Origin: Flavobacterium aquidurense
Lineage (GTDB): Bacteria > Bacteroidota > Bacteroidia > Flavobacteriales > Flavobacteriaceae
Assembly (NCBI GenBank): GCA_900107365.1
Contig: FNPS01000002.1
Coordinates: 372,001-436,000 of the forward strand
Direction: 5' to 3'
DNA length: 64,000 bases
Shown here: positions 52,443 through 60,198 of the stretch, in pieces
Numbering within the stretch: the first letter of the stretch is position 1
Layout of the letters: each line of letters opens with the position of its first letter
Translations under genes and position numbers: made by a program
The notes under the pieces: model-generated
Told to the model about the DNA's origin: nothing
The model's input: the letters and a program-made list of their open reading frames with translations, nothing else
Database searches by the model: none

Positions 52443-52831
52443 AGGCTTTTCGGATTTTTTCGGATTTCCATTTCGGATTTTCCCGGACTTCTTATGAAAT
52501 GTCCGGACTTTAAAAAACTATTTCGGAATTCCCGGAATTCCTTATCAATACAGGTTTGTAAGCGTCAGATCTTTGCCATATCAAAATTAGTTATTGTTCG
52601 ATATCGCGATAAGAACAAATGTACAAAACTAGTTCAACCAAAAAGTATGGAAAACCGTAAGACGGAGTTTATCCGGGAAGTATAGATAAAATCTTACTGT
52701 TCTACATACTTCACTTCCCAAACAAAAATTCAAAAAACATTCCGCAGGGTCCGGTATGAAAATCAGCACGAAAACTTCGATTTCATTATCGAACCGGCTG
52801 ATCTATGTCAAATTTTTAACAAAGAAGTAAG
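52443..52831. other. 389-bp intergenic region rich in palindromes and short direct repeats
   Basis: Close to the minus-strand start, TTCGGATTT occurs three times (52449, 52459, 52472). CCGGAC (52483-52488) and GTCCGG (52501-52506) form an inverted pair. CGGAATTCC-like palindromes follow near 52529-52548, and TTGTTC (52594-52599) and GAACAA (52613-52618) flank the palindrome TATCGCGATA. Near the plus-strand lipoprotein a nested hairpin lies at 52762-52802: ATCAGC pairs with GCTGAT, and inside it TTCGAT pairs with ATCGAA. A short frame ending at 52685 is not convincing as a gene. The segment probably holds two promoters and a structured leader. Confidence 0.5.
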
Positions 52832-53026
52832 ATGAAAAAAGTTTATATATTAGCGTGTTTATTGGTTGCCAATGGGGCATTCGTATCTTGTACAAATGAT
52901 GATGAAACATCAGATAACAAGTCTGCAACTGAAGTAAAAAAGGAAATCAATCCAGCAACACCATCCTATGCTGATGGTCCAGGTGATATTCCAATCAACC
53001 CACCTCCACCACCAAAAGATGAATAA
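52832..53026 (+). CDS. Small lipoprotein with proline-rich tail
   Basis: The 64-residue precursor has a standard lipoprotein signal (MKKVYILACLLVANGAFVSC, Cys20) and leaves a mature peptide of about 45 residues. This mature part is acidic at first (TNDDETSDN) and ends in PGDIPINPPPPPKDE. It is too short for an enzyme. It lies 53 bp before a TPR sensor kinase and its regulator on the same strand, so it could be a surface or periplasmic partner or signal for that system. I recall similar tiny PPPP-ended lipoproteins beside such kinases in other flavobacteria, but cannot verify it here. Confidence 0.7.
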   Translation: MKKVYILACLLVANGAFVSCTNDDETSDNKSATEVKKEINPATPSYADGPGDIPINPPPPPKDE

Positions 53027-53062
53027 AAAAAATCAAGTTTAAAAACAATTAATTTGTATTTT

Positions 53063-53101
53063 CGGGGAAAGTAAGTTCTATGCTGCGATCCCCGTTTTTT
53101 T
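53063..53101 (+). terminator. Terminator-like hairpin overlapping the kinase start codon
   Basis: CGGGGA (53063-53068) pairs with TCCCCG (53089-53094) around a 20-nt loop that contains the kinase ATG (53080). The stem is followed directly by T7 and more T-rich sequence. It looks like an intrinsic terminator for the small lipoprotein gene, placed so that its T-tract encodes the start of the kinase signal peptide. Confidence 0.55.
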
Positions 53102-54780
53102 ATTTTATTTTTTTAGTATTTCTCTTTTCATGCAAAGAGAGACCTACTCTAACTGCGAATGAAAAAATTATAAAAAAAGAAGCCGGAAACTTTAGAGATA
53201 AAGGAATTGAAACCTATCAGCAAACAAACTTCGATAGTTCTTTTTACTATTTTAATAAATCCAAAACACTATATGAAAAAACTACAGACAGTGCAAATAT
53301 TGTCTATGTTCTTTCGCAAATGGCTAATATACAGCAAATCAACGGCGATTATTACGGAAGTCGGGAAACACTTACAGAAGCATTGCCGTATGTTAAAAAA
53401 AGAGATATATACACCGCTACTATCAATAATTTTTTTGGAATAGCAGACAAAGAGTTGTCGAATTATGATGATGCTATTTATTATTATAATGAAGCATTGA
53501 AAGATTGTGATGATGTTATATGTAAACAATCTATTTTAAACAATATTTCTGCTGTTAACATAAAACAACAAAAATATAATGAGGCCATAAAAATTCTTGA
53601 GGCTATTACGAAAACTTCAGGAGAAAAATACGAAAACAACAAATTACGCATGATTGATAATTTGGGTTACGCTTATTTCAAAAAGGGATTAAATGAAAAA
53701 GGGCTTTTATTGATGCAAAATAGCGCCAATCTTAGAAAAACTTTTATTGACGATTATGGAAGCATAGAAAATAATTTACATTTATCGGAATATTATTCTG
53801 AAAGCAAACCTCAAAAGTCTAAACAATTTGCCTTAAATGCATATCAAACAGCAACAAAAATGCATAGTGTTGATGAACGTTTGGAAGCTTTATCTCTTTT
53901 AATGATTAATAATTCCTTGAGCAATAATACCGTTTACATTAAAACATTCATTCACTTAAATGATAGTATTCTTAAAGTTAGAAACAATTTTAAAAATAAA
54001 TTCGCAAAAATTAAATACGATTCGAAAAAGGAAAAAGACGAAAATGAAAAATTGCGTTTAGAAAAAGCAGAGAATTTACTATTGTTGCAGGAGGCTAAGT
54101 ATCAAAAAATATTCTTTTTGATTGGAATTATAGCGCTTTTTGTGATTCTTATATATTCGAGAAAGTATTACCAAAATCGAAATCGAATTGGAAAAATTAA
54201 AACAGCGTACGATACCGAAACCCGAATTGCCAAAAACATTCATGATGAACTAGCCAACGACGTATTTTATGCCATCACTTTTACACAAACACAATCTTTA
54301 ACAAAAGAAGAAGTAAAAGAAACCTTATTACAAAAACTGAATCATATTTATACTCGTGTTCGCGGAATCTCTAGAGAAAATAATACTATTGAAACCGGAG
54401 CAAATTATTCAATTCACTTAAAAGAAATGGTTTCTACCTATAATAGTGATAGTACAAATATTATTATTAATAGTATCGAAAAAGTAAATTGGGATATCAT
54501 TGATGATATTAAAAAAATTGCAATTCACAGGGTTCTTCAGGAATTAATGGTAAATATGAAAAAACACAGCGAAGCTTCGTTAGTGGTTTTAAAGTTTGAA
54601 AGTACCGCAAATACTATCACAATCAATTATACGGATAATGGAAAAGGCTGCGAAAAAAATCAAATTATAAAGAACGGTTTACAAAATATGGAAAACCGTA
54701 TTCTGGCAATAAAAGGAACTATTACTTTTGACTCTGAACCAGAAAAAGGATTCAGAGTAAAAATATCAATGCCTAAATAA
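53080..54780 (+). CDS. TPR-containing sensor histidine kinase (HisKA_3-like)
   Basis: The 566-residue kinase begins with a lipoprotein-like signal (FFYFIFLVFLFSCKERP) and a periplasmic TPR array (about 35-300, for example YQQTNFDSSFYYFNKSKTLYEK and NYDDAIYYYNEALKD). A charged coiled stretch (KKEKDENEKLRLEKAENLLLLQE) precedes one membrane helix (about 345-362, IFFLIGIIALFVILIYS). In the cytoplasm the phospho-acceptor His388 lies in RIAKNIHDELANDV, the NarX/DesK type, and a HATPase domain ends in NTITINYTDNGKGCE...GLQNMENRILAI. It starts inside a terminator-like hairpin. The response regulator gene follows after 7 bp. Confidence 0.9.
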   Translation: MLRSPFFYFIFLVFLFSCKERPTLTANEKIIKKEAGNFRDKGIETYQQTNFDSSFYYFNKSKTLYEKTTDSANIVYVLSQMANIQQINGDYYGSRETLTEALPYVKKRDIYTATINNFFGIADKELSNYDDAIYYYNEALKDCDDVICKQSILNNISAVNIKQQKYNEAIKILEAITKTSGEKYENNKLRMIDNLGYAYFKKGLNEKGLLLMQNSANLRKTFIDDYGSIENNLHLSEYYSESKPQKSKQFALNAYQTATKMHSVDERLEALSLLMINNSLSNNTVYIKTFIHLNDSILKVRNNFKNKFAKIKYDSKKEKDENEKLRLEKAENLLLLQEAKYQKIFFLIGIIALFVILIYSRKYYQNRNRIGKIKTAYDTETRIAKNIHDELANDVFYAITFTQTQSLTKEEVKETLLQKLNHIYTRVRGISRENNTIETGANYSIHLKEMVSTYNSDSTNIIINSIEKVNWDIIDDIKKIAIHRVLQELMVNMKKHSEASLVVLKFESTANTITINYTDNGKGCEKNQIIKNGLQNMENRILAIKGTITFDSEPEKGFRVKISMPK

Positions 54781-54787
54781 ATGCCTT

Positions 54788-55456
54788 ATGTTTAAAAAAG
54801 TACTAATAGCCGAAGACCTGGATGCCATAAGTTTAGGAATTGAGCAAGTCTTAAAAGATTTAAATATTGTCGATTTTCAACATTCCAAATTTTGCGATGA
54901 AGCATTTCTAAAAGTACTTGCTGCTATTAACAAAAATGAACCGTTTGATTTATTAATTAGTGACCTTTCATTTAAAACAGATCATCGTGAGGCAAAAATT
55001 GCCAGCGGCGACGAACTGGTTTTAAAAGTTAGGGAATTGCAGCCTGATATAAAAATTATCGCTTATTCAGTCGAAGATAAAAATTACAGAATTAAATCTC
55101 TTTTTGATAAGGCTGAAATCGATGCTTTTGTTTTAAAAGGCCTTAACAGCATTGAAGAATTGAAAAAAGCAATTCATATTACCTCAACTTCAGATCAAAA
55201 ATTTATTTCGCCCGAAGTTGCTTCTGCACTTCAGGAAAAAAACAATTTTGAAATAGACGATCTGGATATTCAAATCTTAAAACATTTATCATCCGGAACG
55301 CCTCAAGATGAAATCATACAAATCTTTAAAGACTTAGGAATAAAACCCAACAGCAAAAGTGCGATGGAGAAAAGACTTTCTAAACTAAAGGATTTTTTCA
55401 AAGCAAATAATACCGTACAATTAGTTTTTATTGCAAAAGATATGGGGATTATTTAA
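54788..55456 (+). CDS. Response regulator with LuxR/NarL-like C-terminal domain
   Basis: The 222-residue regulator has a receiver domain (VLIAEDLDAISLGIEQVL, phospho-acceptor Asp in LLISDLSFKTD, Lys in FVLKGLNSIEEL). Its helix-turn-helix part (DLDIQILKHLSSGTPQDEIIQIF...SKSAMEKRLSKLKDFF) is a divergent form of the GerE type. It is the obvious partner of the TPR kinase 7 bp upstream. Its targets are unknown; the small lipoprotein gene at 52832 is a candidate because such systems often control a neighbouring gene. A terminator follows. Confidence 0.9.
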   Translation: MFKKVLIAEDLDAISLGIEQVLKDLNIVDFQHSKFCDEAFLKVLAAINKNEPFDLLISDLSFKTDHREAKIASGDELVLKVRELQPDIKIIAYSVEDKNYRIKSLFDKAEIDAFVLKGLNSIEELKKAIHITSTSDQKFISPEVASALQEKNNFEIDDLDIQILKHLSSGTPQDEIIQIFKDLGIKPNSKSAMEKRLSKLKDFFKANNTVQLVFIAKDMGII

Positions 55457-55479
55457 CCTCAACTGCAGTATAATTTTCA

Positions 55480-55497
55480 AAGCTCCTTCGGGGGCTT
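55480..55497 (+). terminator. Terminator after the response regulator gene
   Basis: AAGCTCC and GGGGCTT form a 7-bp stem (one G-T pair) around a TTCG tetraloop, followed by a T-run. This is a stable, standard intrinsic terminator. Confidence 0.88.
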
Positions 55498-55595
55498 TTT
55501 TTATTTCTAAAAACTAATAATTTTTCAGATTATGGATTTCCGTAAAATACTGGTTTTAAATAGGATTAAGTTTGGCTGTTACAAAGATTTATTCA

Positions 55596-56042
55596 ATGAA
55601 AGTCAAACAATTATATATTGGTCACATCTTCACATTATGTAGTGGAAGTTTAATATATATCTTATTTAGAACACCAAGCTTAAGAATGTTTTTTTGGTTT
55701 GAAAAACTTCATTTTTTAGATTTCATAAAAAGCTTAAGAAGTTTCACAATCACTAACGTAAACAATTTTCCGGATTTTGTTTTATACTCTTTACCAGATG
55801 GCTTATGGGTATTTTCATATGTAAGTTTTATTCTGTATCAATGGGAAAATAAAATTAAATCTGAAAATCTTGTATGGATTTTTATCATTCCAATAATTTC
55901 AATTACATCTGAATTAGGACAGATAATTAAAATAGTTCCTGGCACATTCGATATTACAGATTTACTCATGTATTCACTGGGAACGCTTTTGCCTTTTTTA
56001 ATCTACCACAAATCAATAACTATAAATTTAAAACACGTATGA
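55596..56042 (+). CDS. Hypothetical membrane protein, possibly VanZ-like
   Basis: About 148 residues with four hydrophobic segments. From ATG 55596 the protein starts MKVKQLYIGHIFTLCSGSLI; an upstream in-frame ATG at 55572 adds 8 residues. The pairing of a second-helix region LPDGLWVFSYVSFILY with a last-helix pattern GTFDITDLLMYSLGTLLPFL recalls VanZ-type proteins, whose last helix carries a D-x-D-D-L...N-x-x-G motif. The match is weak. The gene overlaps the next frame by 4 bp (ATGA), so the two are made together. Function is unknown. Confidence 0.55.
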   Translation: MKVKQLYIGHIFTLCSGSLIYILFRTPSLRMFFWFEKLHFLDFIKSLRSFTITNVNNFPDFVLYSLPDGLWVFSYVSFILYQWENKIKSENLVWIFIIPIISITSELGQIIKIVPGTFDITDLLMYSLGTLLPFLIYHKSITINLKHV

Positions 56043-56698
56043 AAAGAAAAGTACAACATTTATTTTCTGCATTAACTTTTGCAGGATTTATATTCATCGC
56101 ATTTGGAAGTGGTGATGATGTTAAAGACGATGCTTCTATTGAAGCATTAGCAAATGAATCAATAAGTTCTACTACTCAAGATAAAACAGAAAGTATTCCA
56201 GATCAAATTACATACTTAAAACGAGAAATTATATCAATAGATAAAGGTGTAGACTTTTCATCTTATAGAAGTACAGTCGAAGCGACTCAACTAGAATTAG
56301 TTCTTTTTGCAGCATGGGCAAAGACTATTAATGAGGCATTAACGTCACATAATAGCGAAGTACGAACTTTAGGTAAAGAGCTTGAAAACAAAGTAAAAAA
56401 CATTCAAATTAAAGAATTTCCCATTTTAAGAAAAGCTTATCAAAAAGCTATTTATCAAAAGTTATGGGAGGAAAATATTGAGACTGAAGTGATAGGGAAG
56501 AAATATAAAACCATCCAATTTACGGGTGGCTATTTTGCAAATAATGGTAATAAGGCCCAAACACAAGAGGCTTTAAGTGAAGCATTAAAAATGTTTCGAT
56601 TTACTAAAGTTAATTACAAATGGTACAAATATGATGATGAATATACTTATTATGAAATGGATTCACCAAATGATTCAGAATTAATGAGTTTTAAATAG
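56039..56698 (+). CDS. Hypothetical exported protein
   Basis: The 219-residue protein has an N-terminal export signal or anchor (KRKVQHLFSALTFAGFIFIAFGSGDD). No lipobox Cys is present. The rest is hydrophilic and helix-rich (LELVLFAAWAKTINEALT...LGKELENKVKNIQIKEFPILRKAYQKAIY), ending in a Tyr-rich strand region (YKWYKYDDEYTYYEMDS). I do not know the family. Its start overlaps the stop of the membrane protein gene before it, so both probably belong to one unit. The short gene at 56731 follows after 32 bp. Confidence 0.55.
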   Translation: MKRKVQHLFSALTFAGFIFIAFGSGDDVKDDASIEALANESISSTTQDKTESIPDQITYLKREIISIDKGVDFSSYRSTVEATQLELVLFAAWAKTINEALTSHNSEVRTLGKELENKVKNIQIKEFPILRKAYQKAIYQKLWEENIETEVIGKKYKTIQFTGGYFANNGNKAQTQEALSEALKMFRFTKVNYKWYKYDDEYTYYEMDSPNDSELMSFK

Positions 56699-56730
56699 AA
56701 AGAAATATTAATCAATAAATATTAATCAAA

Positions 56731-57021
56731 ATGGCAAATTTTACAAGCAATGATTTACTTTTCACAGGATACTCTAAAACTGTAGATGGAGGAGATAATC
56801 CGAAATATAGAGGTGTACTTGATCGAGAAAAAGTTGATAAAACAGAAGAGTATGAAGTAGTTTATTTCTGTAATCAGTTCTTATCAAAATATAACGTTCC
56901 TCAAACTAAAGAAAGTTTTCAAAAAGTAGAAAGGTTACTTCATAATAAAGAATTAAAACAAGAAAATTTAAGAGCAGATCTAATAAAATGGATCGCGAAT
57001 AATTGGAATACGATTAGCTAA
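56731..57021 (+). CDS. Small hypothetical cytoplasmic protein
   Basis: The 96-residue soluble protein has no signal or membrane segment. It begins MANFTSNDLLFTGYSKT and ends in a helical half (ESFQKVERLLHNKELKQENLRADLIKWIANNW). The composition is balanced and the frame ends in a normal TAA, so it looks coding. It may be the third gene of the unit starting at 55596. No family is recognised. The 199 bp downstream hold nothing clear. Confidence 0.5.
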   Translation: MANFTSNDLLFTGYSKTVDGGDNPKYRGVLDREKVDKTEEYEVVYFCNQFLSKYNVPQTKESFQKVERLLHNKELKQENLRADLIKWIANNWNTIS

Positions 57022-57220
57022 AAACGATCATTAGTTTTTTGGGTTTCAAAAAGAAATAAACTTGGAGTCTAACTACGATTAAATATTAATAAATCCGAAA
57101 ATTCTCCAAGTTAGAAAAACTCTCTATAATTCCTATAAATTATTCCCGTATAACTACGCATTTTTAAAACTCCAGTTCCAATTACTTTTATCGGGTTATG
57201 CAATTCTATACACCAAGCCT

Positions 57221-57631
57221 ATGCTAAAAAACTACTTGCTATCATTTTTCTTGGTAACTATTGTTTCCTGCAAGAAAGCAGCTGCTCCACCTCCTCAAAA
57301 GATAAATACTTTTTATAAGGAGGTAATTACGGCTGATGATCGAAAAACTATTACTCCGGAAGAAGCTAAAACGTATCATGTAGATAATATTTATCAATAC
57401 AAATACAGAACAGGGAATTCTGGACATTATGAATACAATTATGATGTAAAAGGAATAAACAGCGTTGGTGATTCTGTTTTTGGAAACATTAACGTCGCCG
57501 GAAAATATGGTGCAGGAATATTGAGAAATGATTCCATTGCTGATCTTGAAATTAATACCGAATGGATCTCTTTTGGGAAATTAAAAGCAACTGATAAAAA
57601 CGGAAATGAATACCAATTAATAACCGAGTAA
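57221..57631 (+). CDS. Small hypothetical lipoprotein
   Basis: The 136-residue precursor has a lipoprotein signal (MLKNYLLSFFLVTIVSCKK, Cys17), a short APPPQ linker and a beta-rich domain (GHYEYNYDVKGINSVGDSVFGNINVAGKYGAG...NTEWISFGKLKATDKNGNEYQL). The strand pattern looks like a small barrel. The last part holds a D-x-x-G-N-E-Y motif seen in many small envelope proteins, without a known activity. It precedes the Cys-rich secreted protein gene by 14 bp; the two are likely co-expressed. Confidence 0.6.
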   Translation: MLKNYLLSFFLVTIVSCKKAAAPPPQKINTFYKEVITADDRKTITPEEAKTYHVDNIYQYKYRTGNSGHYEYNYDVKGINSVGDSVFGNINVAGKYGAGILRNDSIADLEINTEWISFGKLKATDKNGNEYQLITE

Positions 57632-57645
57632 ATAAAACGCCCCAA

Positions 57646-57855
57646 ATGAAATATACCTTACTCTTTTTATTTATTTTCCTGACCTCTTTTCATCGTGTCG
57701 AGACCAAAGTGTATATCTGCGGTCCGACGGGTGCTAAAAAATACCATTACAACGAAAATTGCCGTGGTCTTACAGCCTGTCGTCATGTCTTAACCAAAGT
57801 ATCGCTTTCGCAAGCGCAAGGCTACAGATTAACACTTTGCGGCTGGGAAGACTGA
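57646..57855 (+). CDS. Small exported protein with Ada/ComE-like Cys-His motif
   Basis: The 69-residue precursor has a signal peptide (core LLFLFIFLTSF). The mature part of about 50 residues reads VYICGPTGAKKYHYNENCRGL...SLSQAQGYRLTLCGWED. The K-Y-H-x4-C-R-x-L and S-x-x-x-A-x-x-x-G-Y-x-x-C elements match the small zinc-binding C-terminal motif of some competence nucleases and Ada-like proteins. Here it occurs without a catalytic domain. A role in nucleic-acid or metal binding outside the cell is a guess. It follows a lipoprotein gene with 14 bp spacing. Confidence 0.65.
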   Translation: MKYTLLFLFIFLTSFHRVETKVYICGPTGAKKYHYNENCRGLTACRHVLTKVSLSQAQGYRLTLCGWED

Positions 57856-58092
57856 CCTCTTTTTGCTAACACATAAATCTCTTAACATTTTCATAATCTT
57901 AGCGTTACACTCAATTCACATTAGTTTTATTAATTTGATTAAAACTAAATATTATGAAATTCTTCAATCTAAATTTTCTGGTTTCATTCAAAGAATGGCT
58001 TTTTTTAAGAGCAATGCATTCTACTTTCCTTCACTAATAAATTTATTAGTTTAAAAATAAATTTATAGTTTAAAATAAGGAAAGCCAATTGA

Positions 58093-59445
58093 ATGAATAA
58101 AGTTGAGAAGTCATTTTTACACAAAGACCAATTTGGACAAGATTTCTTGTGGGGTGTTTCAACCGCTGCTTTCCAAATTGAAGGGGCTCATGATGCCGAC
58201 GGAAAAGGTTCTTCGATCTGGGATGTTTTTACTTCTCAAAAAGGAAAAGTCAAAAACGGCCATCATGCCATAACAGCTTGTGATTTTTATAATTCGTACC
58301 AAAACGATATTGATCTCATAAGCCACTTAAATATTCCGAATTTTAGATTTTCGATCAGTTGGCCCAGAATAATGCCTACTGGAACGCACCCGATAAATCA
58401 GGCTGGAATTGATTATTATAATAAAATTATCGATTCATTACTTGAACAAGGTATTGAACCCTGGGTAACACTGTATCATTGGGATTTGCCTCACGCACTC
58501 GAAGTAAACGGCGGATGGACCAATCGCGATTCGGTTTCCTGGTTTTCAGAATATGTAGAAATCTGTGCGAAACACTTTGGTGATCGTGTCAAAAACTGGA
58601 TGGTCATCAATGAACCTTCTGTTTTTACCGGAGCGGGTTATTTCCTGGGAATTCATGCTCCCGGAAAAAAAGGGATTACCAATTACCTAAAAGCCATGCA
58701 CCATGTAACGTTGGCTACAGCTGCAGGCGGAAAAATACTTAGAGAAAAAGTCGCAGATGCTAATATTGGAACCACTTTCTCTTGTACGCATATCGAGCCT
58801 TTTTCTCAAAATGCAAAAGATATTGAAGCCGCTAAACGTGTTGATACGTTACTGAACAGAACTTTTATTGAACCTATTTTAGGAATGGGTTATCCTCAAA
58901 CTGATTTGGCTGTACTCAAAAAACTGAACAATTATATCAAAGAAGATGACGGCAACAATCTGGCTTTTGATTTTGACTTCATCGGATTGCAATGTTACAC
59001 CAGAGAGGTTGTAAAAGCATCGTTATTAACTCCCTATATTGGTGCCGAATTAGTCAGTGCCGAGAAAAGAAATGTCCTAGCAACAGACATGGGTTGGGAA
59101 GTTTACCCTCCTGCCCTATATCATATTTTAAAAAGGTTTAATAGTTACGAGAACATCCGCAAAATAATAATTACAGAGAATGGCGCCGCTTTTCCGGATA
59201 TTGTTACCAATGGAAAAGTTTACGATATCAAACGCACACACTTCATTCAGGATCATTTAGAACAAATTCTAAAAGCGAAAGAAGAAGGCTTAAATGTCGA
59301 TGGTTATTTTGTCTGGAGCCTTACCGATAACTTTGAATGGGCCGAAGGTTACAACGCTCGTTTCGGATTAATTCATGTTGATTTTGAAACACAGAAAAGA
59401 ACAATCAAACATTCCGGTTTATGGTTTCGCGATTTCTTATCTTAA
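58093..59445 (+). CDS. Glycoside hydrolase family 1 beta-glycosidase
   Basis: The 450-residue enzyme shows the full GH1 pattern: FLWGVSTAAFQIEGAHDADGKG at the start, FRFSISWPRIMP, LYHWDLPHAL, the acid/base Glu174 in VINEPSVF and the nucleophile Glu362 in IIITENGAAF, plus WSLTDNFEWAEGY at the aglycone site. No signal peptide is present, so it acts in the cytoplasm, hydrolysing beta-glucosides or other beta-disaccharides, perhaps from cellobiose. It is separate from the xylan locus and has no LacI-type operator. Nothing else glycan-related is next to it. Confidence 0.94.
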   Translation: MNKVEKSFLHKDQFGQDFLWGVSTAAFQIEGAHDADGKGSSIWDVFTSQKGKVKNGHHAITACDFYNSYQNDIDLISHLNIPNFRFSISWPRIMPTGTHPINQAGIDYYNKIIDSLLEQGIEPWVTLYHWDLPHALEVNGGWTNRDSVSWFSEYVEICAKHFGDRVKNWMVINEPSVFTGAGYFLGIHAPGKKGITNYLKAMHHVTLATAAGGKILREKVADANIGTTFSCTHIEPFSQNAKDIEAAKRVDTLLNRTFIEPILGMGYPQTDLAVLKKLNNYIKEDDGNNLAFDFDFIGLQCYTREVVKASLLTPYIGAELVSAEKRNVLATDMGWEVYPPALYHILKRFNSYENIRKIIITENGAAFPDIVTNGKVYDIKRTHFIQDHLEQILKAKEEGLNVDGYFVWSLTDNFEWAEGYNARFGLIHVDFETQKRTIKHSGLWFRDFLS

Positions 59446-59478
59446 ATAAAGGTTCTGATAAACTTAAATAGCAATCTT

Positions 59479-59643
59479 ATGGAAATCAATTGGCCTATCA
59501 TTTCAGCAATCGTAATTGGAGTTGCTTTATTAGTTTTTTTTCTAATAAAACAAAATAAAAAAGACCGCAAAAAGATCGAAGAAGAATTAAACTACACTCA
59601 GGAATCTGAAGAAGTAGAGATTAATAATGATCATAATTTGTAA
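59479..59643 (+). CDS. Small single-helix membrane protein (54 aa)
   Basis: An ATG 33 bp after the GH1 stop opens 54 codons ending in TAA at 59641-59643. The sequence starts MEINWPIISAIVIGVALLVF, continues to a basic stop-transfer segment (KQNKKDRKK) and ends with an acidic tail (EESEEVEINNDHNL type). This N-out/C-in layout, with one membrane helix and a charged cytoplasmic tail, is that of many short flavobacterial proteins. The function is unknown. It may be part of the GH1 transcript. Confidence 0.6.
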   Translation: MEINWPIISAIVIGVALLVFFLIKQNKKDRKKIEEELNYTQESEEVEINNDHNL

Positions 59644-59699
59644 AAGTTTTAAAAGTGAATCTTTAAAGTCCATATAATCGCATTTATAAAAATGTAATT

Positions 59700-60053
59700 T
59701 CACTTATTTTTCTTCGAAATACTTGCTGTAACAAGTTTATATGAGTTAGTTACAAGCTCTTTAATCAACTCCTCAGAGACATCTCCGTTAAAAGCAACAC
59801 TTATCCAATGTTTTGGGCTTAGATTAAATGGTTTGTCAATACCTAGATATTCTTCCCTAAGTTCATTTATGAGCTTTGGGTCACATTTTAATGTACAACG
59901 ATCAAACTTATCAAGGTCGAATAAACAAAACATCTTCTTGTCCACATAAAATACGAGTATAGACTTGGAACTTTTGAAGAAACCCTCGAACGGCATGGCT
60001 TCCCTCGTATCAGGGAATGACAGACAAAAATCTCTAAACTCTTCTACATTCAT
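59700..60053 (-). CDS. MmcQ/YjbR-family protein
   Basis: The 117-residue cytoplasmic protein fits the YjbR fold (CyaY-like/double-winged): MNVEEFRDFCLSFPDTREAMPFEG at the start, FYVDKKMFCLFDLDKFDRCTLKCDP in the middle and the diagnostic NLSPKHWISVAFNGDVSEELIKELV near the end. Members are small, often stand-alone, and proposed to bind DNA, but no function is certain. It is transcribed on its own, opposite to the GH1 gene. Confidence 0.85.
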   Translation of the reverse strand: MNVEEFRDFCLSFPDTREAMPFEGFFKSSKSILVFYVDKKMFCLFDLDKFDRCTLKCDPKLINELREEYLGIDKPFNLSPKHWISVAFNGDVSEELIKELVTNSYKLVTASISKKNK

Positions 60054-60198
60054 ATAAAAAGTGATTTAACATGTTTAAGCAAATGCTGAAATTTTAAAGA
60101 TACTCGTTTAAAATTAGAACATCAATCTTGATAGTCTATGAACTTTGCCTTTCAAATTAGACCATTTTTTGTAGACTGAAAAATGATTGCCTTTACGT

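Noticed and set aside
52494..52685. 63-residue plus-strand frame
   Set aside because: It overlaps palindromes and repeats, has odd composition and no signal or homology I can recognise; treated as intergenic.
57863..58054. 63-residue plus-strand frame before GH1
   Set aside because: AT-rich low-complexity sequence without a credible start; more likely the GH1 leader.
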